Part shown: positions 60,533 to 64,000 of the stretch, in pieces
Numbering within the stretch: position 1 is the first letter of the stretch
How the letters are laid out: the number at the start of each line of letters is the position of its first letter
DNA from: DATJFQ01 sp035495555
GTDB lineage: Bacteria > Acidobacteriota > Vicinamibacteria > Vicinamibacterales > 2-12-FULL-66-21
DNA: 64,000 bases
Assembly: GCA_035495555.1 (NCBI GenBank)
Contig: DATJFQ010000047.1
Span: 1 to 64,000, forward strand
Direction: 5' to 3'
Made by a program: the position numbers and the translations under genes
The notes under the pieces: model-generated
What the model saw: only the letters and a program-made list of their open reading frames with translations
Database searches by the model: none
What the model was told of the DNA's origin: nothing

Positions 60533-62320
60533 TCACGCCGGCGTGCTCGCTGCGCCAGCGACGTGCCGCTGTACCGGCAGATCGATTGTGAAGATCGCGC
60601 CGCCAGTGGGGCGGTTTCCGGCTGTAACGGAGCCGTGCATCCCTTCGACGAGGTGTTTGACAATCGCGAGGCCGAGACCCGTGCCGCCTGAGTCGCGGGA
60701 CCGCCCGCGGTCCACGCGGTAGAACCGCTCGAACACACGTGCAAGTGCATCCGGCGGAATACCGGGGCCTTCGTCGGCCACGGTCAGGAGGATGCGGTCG
60801 TGAACTCGTTGCGCCGCAAGGATGATGCAGGCTGCAGGCGGTGAATAGATCACGGCGTTCTCCAGCAGGTTCTTGACCGCGTCCTGGAGCTGGTGCGGGT
60901 CAGCCTCGACGATGACGGCCTCCGCCTCGACGGTGATCTCAACCGACTGCCGCCGTTCATCAATCTTCGGTTGCAGATCGGCGACGGTGACGGCGAACAG
61001 ATCGCTCACGCGGCACGGTTGGGCCGACGGCGGATCCTGTCCCGCTTCGAGCCGGGCGAGCCGCAGCAGATCCGTCGCCAGCGCTTCCATCCGTTGCGTG
61101 TGCCGGGCGATGATTTCCAGGAACGTGCGCCGATCGTTGGACGCGACCGGCTCGTCCTGGAGCGCCTCGACATATCCCCGGATCGCCGTCAACGGTGTCC
61201 GCAGTTCGTGTGACACGTTGGCGACGAAGTCGCGCCGAATCTGATCGGCACGATGCAGATCCGTGACGTCGTGCAGCACGAGCACGGCGCCCGCCGTCGG
61301 CACGGGCGCGGCGCGCGCCACGAACGCTCGTCCATCCTCCCCGATGACGACGGGGGGCGCGGGCGCATCTACCCCGCCTCCCAGCGCCGCGTCGAGCTGC
61401 GAGGCAATGGCCGGCTGCCGCACGAACTCGAGATAGTGGCGCCCTGCCGTGTCTCGATTCGCCCGCAAGAGCCGCTGCGCCGCCGGATTCACGAGCTGCA
61501 CCCGCCCGTCGGAGTCGACGACGATCACACCTTCGTCCATGGCCGTGAGAATGGCCTCCATGCGGGCGCGATCTCTGGCGGCGTCCGCAGCACGCTGTGC
61601 GATGCGCGCCATCGCGTCGTCGAGCACCCGCGCGACGGTTCCGACTTCATCGTTGTCAGGACTGACGTCGGAAACGGGGATCGCTTTCTCTTCCGCCGCG
61701 TAGCGACGGGCGGTGTCTGCGAGACGACTCAGACGCCCGGCGAGCAGCGATGACGCGAGCCATGCCATGCCTGACGCGCCCATCACCGAAACCGCGAGCG
61801 CGTAGAGAGCGGCTCGCCAGATCGTTTCGAGCTGGCGATCGATTTCGGTGAGCGGCAGCGCCAGTCGAACGATGGCGATCGATGGATGGCGGACCGGTGC
61901 CGCGACGTACAGCATCCCGACGCCGAGCGTGGCGCTCCAGCGCGATTCGATCCCGATGCCGTACTGCCTGGCGTCGAGCACCTCCGGCCGCTGGCCGTGG
62001 TTCTCGAGCCGCGTGAGCGTGGCTGCGGTTTGAGACGAGTCGCCCACGACGCGCCCGTCGTTCGCGATCAGCGTCACCCGCGCATCGATGTCCCTGCCAA
62101 TCGCCAGAGCTTCGTCCTGGAGTTCCGCCTCGGATCGGACCGATGCGTCGCGCGACAGCAGCTCCGACGCGAGCCGCGCCTCGCTGACGAGGCCGCGTTC
62201 GATTCGGGCATAAGTCTGGCGCCGCAGCGAGATGGCCAGCCACGTCGCGCCAACCAGCACGACGACGCCGGCGATGCCGAACGTTGCCAGGAACACCTTC
62301 GCACGATATCCGTATCGCAT
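60533..62320 (-). CDS. phoR: PhoR-like membrane sensor histidine kinase
   Basis: 595 residues from ATG 62320 (a TTG directly before is possible). Two transmembrane helices (about 9-31 and 165-190) enclose a periplasmic domain. HAMP (about 190-245), PAS (about 260-355, MEAILTAMDEGVIVVDSDGRVQLVN), HisKA (NVSHELRTPLTAIRGY, H371) and the ATPase domain (NLLENAVIYSPP, DEGPGIP, GGTGLGLAIV) follow. This is the PhoR/WalK layout. It begins right after the phoB stop codon. The pairing with PhoB and the PhoP-like repeats at 63059 support a phosphate-starvation role. Confidence 0.88.
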   Translation of the reverse strand: MRYGYRAKVFLATFGIAGVVVLVGATWLAISLRRQTYARIERGLVSEARLASELLSRDASVRSEAELQDEALAIGRDIDARVTLIANDGRVVGDSSQTAATLTRLENHGQRPEVLDARQYGIGIESRWSATLGVGMLYVAAPVRHPSIAIVRLALPLTEIDRQLETIWRAALYALAVSVMGASGMAWLASSLLAGRLSRLADTARRYAAEEKAIPVSDVSPDNDEVGTVARVLDDAMARIAQRAADAARDRARMEAILTAMDEGVIVVDSDGRVQLVNPAAQRLLRANRDTAGRHYLEFVRQPAIASQLDAALGGGVDAPAPPVVIGEDGRAFVARAAPVPTAGAVLVLHDVTDLHRADQIRRDFVANVSHELRTPLTAIRGYVEALQDEPVASNDRRTFLEIIARHTQRMEALATDLLRLARLEAGQDPPSAQPCRVSDLFAVTVADLQPKIDERRQSVEITVEAEAVIVEADPHQLQDAVKNLLENAVIYSPPAACIILAAQRVHDRILLTVADEGPGIPPDALARVFERFYRVDRGRSRDSGGTGLGLAIVKHLVEGMHGSVTAGNRPTGGAIFTIDLPVQRHVAGAASTPA

Positions 62321-62323
62321 CAA

Positions 62324-63007
62324 TCACGACTCGGGGTCCAGGAGCTTGTATCCGAATTGATGGATCGTCGCGAGCGAGGCTTCGATCAGGGGAAGCTTCT
62401 TCCGCAGGCGGCGCACGTGGACGTCCACCGTGCGCGTTCCGCCCACATACTGATAGCCCCAGACGTCGGTGAGCAGGCGCTCGCGCGAGACCACGCGCCC
62501 TCGATGCCGCACCAGATACTCGAGCAGCAGGAACTCCTTCGCGGTGAGGGCGACCTCGACGCCTTCGTCCGACACGACGTGACGATCGGTGTCGATCGTC
62601 ATGGTGCGGTAGCGCAGCACCCGCTCCTCGGCGCGGGGTGCGACGCGGCGCTGCACGGCGGCGACACGCGCCACGAGCTCCTTCGGGCTGAACGGCTTCG
62701 TCACGTAGTCGTCCGCGCCAAGCTCCAGCCCTCGAATCCGGTCCGATTCCTCCGCGCGCGCGCTCACCACGATAATCGGCGTGGCGGCCGTCGCTGTGTC
62801 GCTCCGAAGCGCGCGGCAGATATCGAAGCCGTCGGCGCCAGGCAGCATGAGGTCGAGGACGATGAGGTCGGGCGGCGCCCCTTTGAGTCGCGCAACCACG
62901 CCGTCGCCGGAGGACAACACCTCGGTCGTGTGACCCGCCTTCTGGAGCGACAGCCGAATCAAGTCCGCGATATCGCGGTCGTCCTCGACGATCGAGATCC
63001 GGCTCAT
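62324..63007 (-). CDS. phoB: PhoB-like response regulator
   Basis: 227 residues from ATG 63007; the longer frame to 63076 would run through the control region. The receiver has acidic residues E8-D9-D10, phosphorylation site D52 in LIVLDLMLPGADGFD and VTKPFSPKEL. The OmpR/PhoB winged helix has ALTAKEFLLLEYLVRHRGRVVSRERLL and RTVDVHVRRLRKKL. It is first in an operon with the histidine kinase. A TATACT box ends 7 nt before the ATG. It is divergent from a porin gene whose promoter carries PhoP-like repeats. Confidence 0.9.
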   Translation of the reverse strand: MSRISIVEDDRDIADLIRLSLQKAGHTTEVLSSGDGVVARLKGAPPDLIVLDLMLPGADGFDICRALRSDTATAATPIIVVSARAEESDRIRGLELGADDYVTKPFSPKELVARVAAVQRRVAPRAEERVLRYRTMTIDTDRHVVSDEGVEVALTAKEFLLLEYLVRHRGRVVSRERLLTDVWGYQYVGGTRTVDVHVRRLRKKLPLIEASLATIHQFGYKLLDPES

Positions 63008-63014
63008 GCCGTCC

Positions 63015-63020
63015 AGTATA
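63015..63020 (-). promoter_or_regulatory. -10 box TATACT of phoB
   Basis: TATACT on the minus strand (5 of 6 consensus bases) ends 7 nt before the phoB ATG, predicting a leaderless mRNA. No -35 box is seen, as expected for an activator-dependent promoter. Confidence 0.5.
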
Positions 63021-63058
63021 TCGGCGGCGAATCGCGGCAGATCCGGCACAAGACGGTG

Positions 63059-63086
63059 TTTACATCGATTTAACACGAGCGCAACA
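63059..63086 (+). promoter_or_regulatory. PhoP/PhoB-like box: three hexamers at 11-bp intervals
   Basis: TTTACA, TTAACA and GCAACA occur exactly 11 bp apart (63059, 63070, 63081) in the phoB/porin intergenic region, upstream of the porin gene by about 35 bp. The TT(A/T)ACA-N5 tandem layout is that of the Bacillus PhoP box, and the 11-bp period is that of the E. coli Pho box. TACGAT at 63107-63112 is a candidate -10 box. Confidence 0.7.
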
Positions 63087-63121
63087 GCACCGAAAAACGG
63101 GGCGTCTACGATGACCTCGTG

Positions 63122-64000
63122 ATGATTTCACGACTCTCGATCGCGATGGCGCTGCTCTCATCCGCAGCCGCCGCGCAGACACCGCAGGCGCCGGCCCGAG
63201 CCGGCGGTGATTCCAGCTACCCGACCGTCGGCGTCGGCGTCCTCACTTACATCCAGTACGACGCGGAGCTGATAAACCGCGACGGCTACAACGCGTTCGA
63301 CATCACCCGCGGCTACGTGAACATCAGCGGCGTCATCTCCAAGCACGTGCGTTTCCGGATGACGCCGGACGTCCGCCGCGTCACCGACGGCAGCCTGTCT
63401 GGCAGCCTCGCGTTTCGCATGAAGTACGCCTTCGCCGAATTCGACGACGTGCTCGGGCGCGGCTCGTGGGTGCGGATCGGACTGCACCAGACGCCGTGGC
63501 TCGACTTCGAGGAGAGCATCAATCGCTACCGCGTTCAGGGACAGATGTTCGCCGAGCGCGAGGGCGTCATCCCCGGGTCGGCCGACTTCGGCGCCGGTGT
63601 GTCGACGCCGCTGCCCGGCGGCTACGGCGAAATCAACGCCGGCGTCTATAACGGCGAGGGTTTCGGCAGCGGTGAGATCAACAAGGACAAGAGCGTTCAG
63701 GCGCGCGCGACGATTCGCCCGTTTCCGCGGATGCGGCTCGCCAAAGGCCTGCGCGTGTCCGGCTTCTACGATGCGGGGTGGTACTCCGCAGGCTACCCGC
63801 GACGGCACGGCATCGTCATGGCGAGCTTCGAGCATCCGCATCTCGCGGCGACCGCGCAATGGCTCTCCGGCACGGATCGTCCGCTCACGCGGTCGACCGA
63901 CGCACATCTGCAGGGCGCCTCGGCGTTCATCGAACTGAGACAGGGCCACGAGGGCTGGGCGGTGTTCGCGCGGACCGATCACTTCGATCCGGACACCGGC
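63122..64000 (+). CDS. Outer-membrane porin (phosphate-selective OprO/OprP-like), 3' end outside the window
   Basis: 293 residues are visible with no stop before the window end. The signal peptide is MMISRLSIAMALLSSAAAA. The mature part has beta-barrel strands: VGVLTYIQYDAELIN, FDITRGYVNISGVISKHVRF, MKYAFAEFDDVLGRGSWVRIGLHQTPW, FGAGVSTPLPGG and INAGVYNGEGFG. The pattern fits OprO/OprP-type porins, and the PhoP-like box upstream makes phosphate uptake the likely role. No Shine-Dalgarno sequence is seen; TACGAT lies 9 nt before the ATG. Confidence 0.78.
   Translation, partial: MISRLSIAMALLSSAAAAQTPQAPARAGGDSSYPTVGVGVLTYIQYDAELINRDGYNAFDITRGYVNISGVISKHVRFRMTPDVRRVTDGSLSGSLAFRMKYAFAEFDDVLGRGSWVRIGLHQTPWLDFEESINRYRVQGQMFAEREGVIPGSADFGAGVSTPLPGGYGEINAGVYNGEGFGSGEINKDKSVQARATIRPFPRMRLAKGLRVSGFYDAGWYSAGYPRRHGIVMASFEHPHLAATAQWLSGTDRPLTRSTDAHLQGASAFIELRQGHEGWAVFARTDHFDPDTG

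Noticed and set aside
63158..63982. 274-residue minus-strand ORF at the window end
   Set aside because: It is antisense to the porin gene, whose plus-strand frame has a signal peptide, barrel strands and a regulatory box.

Overview
The window is GC-rich chromosomal DNA from a free-living Gram-negative heterotroph. It most resembles an acidobacterium of the Vicinamibacteria (subdivision 6) type. This placement is an inference from gene content: two Oar-like TonB receptors with an N-terminal carboxypeptidase-like domain, an ADOP-type (MacB/FtsX) permease coupled to PadR, winged-helix/TPR and kinase/TPR fusions, a MEDS protein, a HAF-repeat protein and a PEP-CTERM protein. No rRNA or other phylogenetic marker is present. 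I see no integrase, transposase, prophage, plasmid gene or CRISPR array.

Layout. 1-6.4 kb: end of an ABM monooxygenase-like gene, DoxX, MerR-TipAS regulator, MEDS protein with a GAF histidine kinase, proline-racemase-family enzyme, GGDEF protein. 6.5-9.3 kb: tRNA-His and a secreted PLD-fold protein with duplicated C-terminal domains. 9.4-17.3 kb: an NHEJ region (ku, ligD) interrupted by a TonB receptor and a blaI/M56 pair. 17.4-22.1 kb: SDR with a tiny acidic upstream gene, [2Fe-2S] protein, ADOP permease and its PadR. 22.3-26.4 kb: HAF-repeat protein, a small Cys-containing HTH-like protein and a divergent winged-helix/TPR regulator. 26.8-34.4 kb: S10 peptidase, two tRNA-Arg, two tiny coupled ORFs, PAS kinase and receiver, second TonB receptor with a Cys-rich exported protein. 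34.6-43.1 kb: MscS, L,D-transpeptidase, AMIN protein, Ser/Thr kinase-TPR, two exported proteins (one PEP-CTERM). 43.4-51.4 kb: AmpG-like transporter, sirtuin, VIT protein, Ca-type P-ATPase, cardiolipin synthase, BON protein. 51.5-58.4 kb: zinc-ribbon protein, KatG, cytochrome c-fused Vgb-like protein, GNAT, STAS/anti-sigma pair, DSD1-type PLP enzyme. 58.4-64 kb: a PadR divergon, phoR-phoB and a partial porin behind a PhoP/PhoB-like box.

Three things stand out beyond the genes. (1) Many genes have a recognisable -10 box only 6-9 nt before the start codon and no Shine-Dalgarno sequence, which predicts leaderless mRNAs. Genes inside operons instead carry good Shine-Dalgarno sequences. (2) Intergenic regions are filled with imperfect 7-nt tandem repeats of three families (GCGAGGC/GGGAGGC, TTGGGAG, TTCGATG). 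Their translation creates false N-terminal extensions on several genes. (3) Well-formed operators are visible: a PadR-type palindrome whose two ends are the -10 boxes of divergent promoters, and three 11-bp-spaced PhoP-like repeats before the porin.
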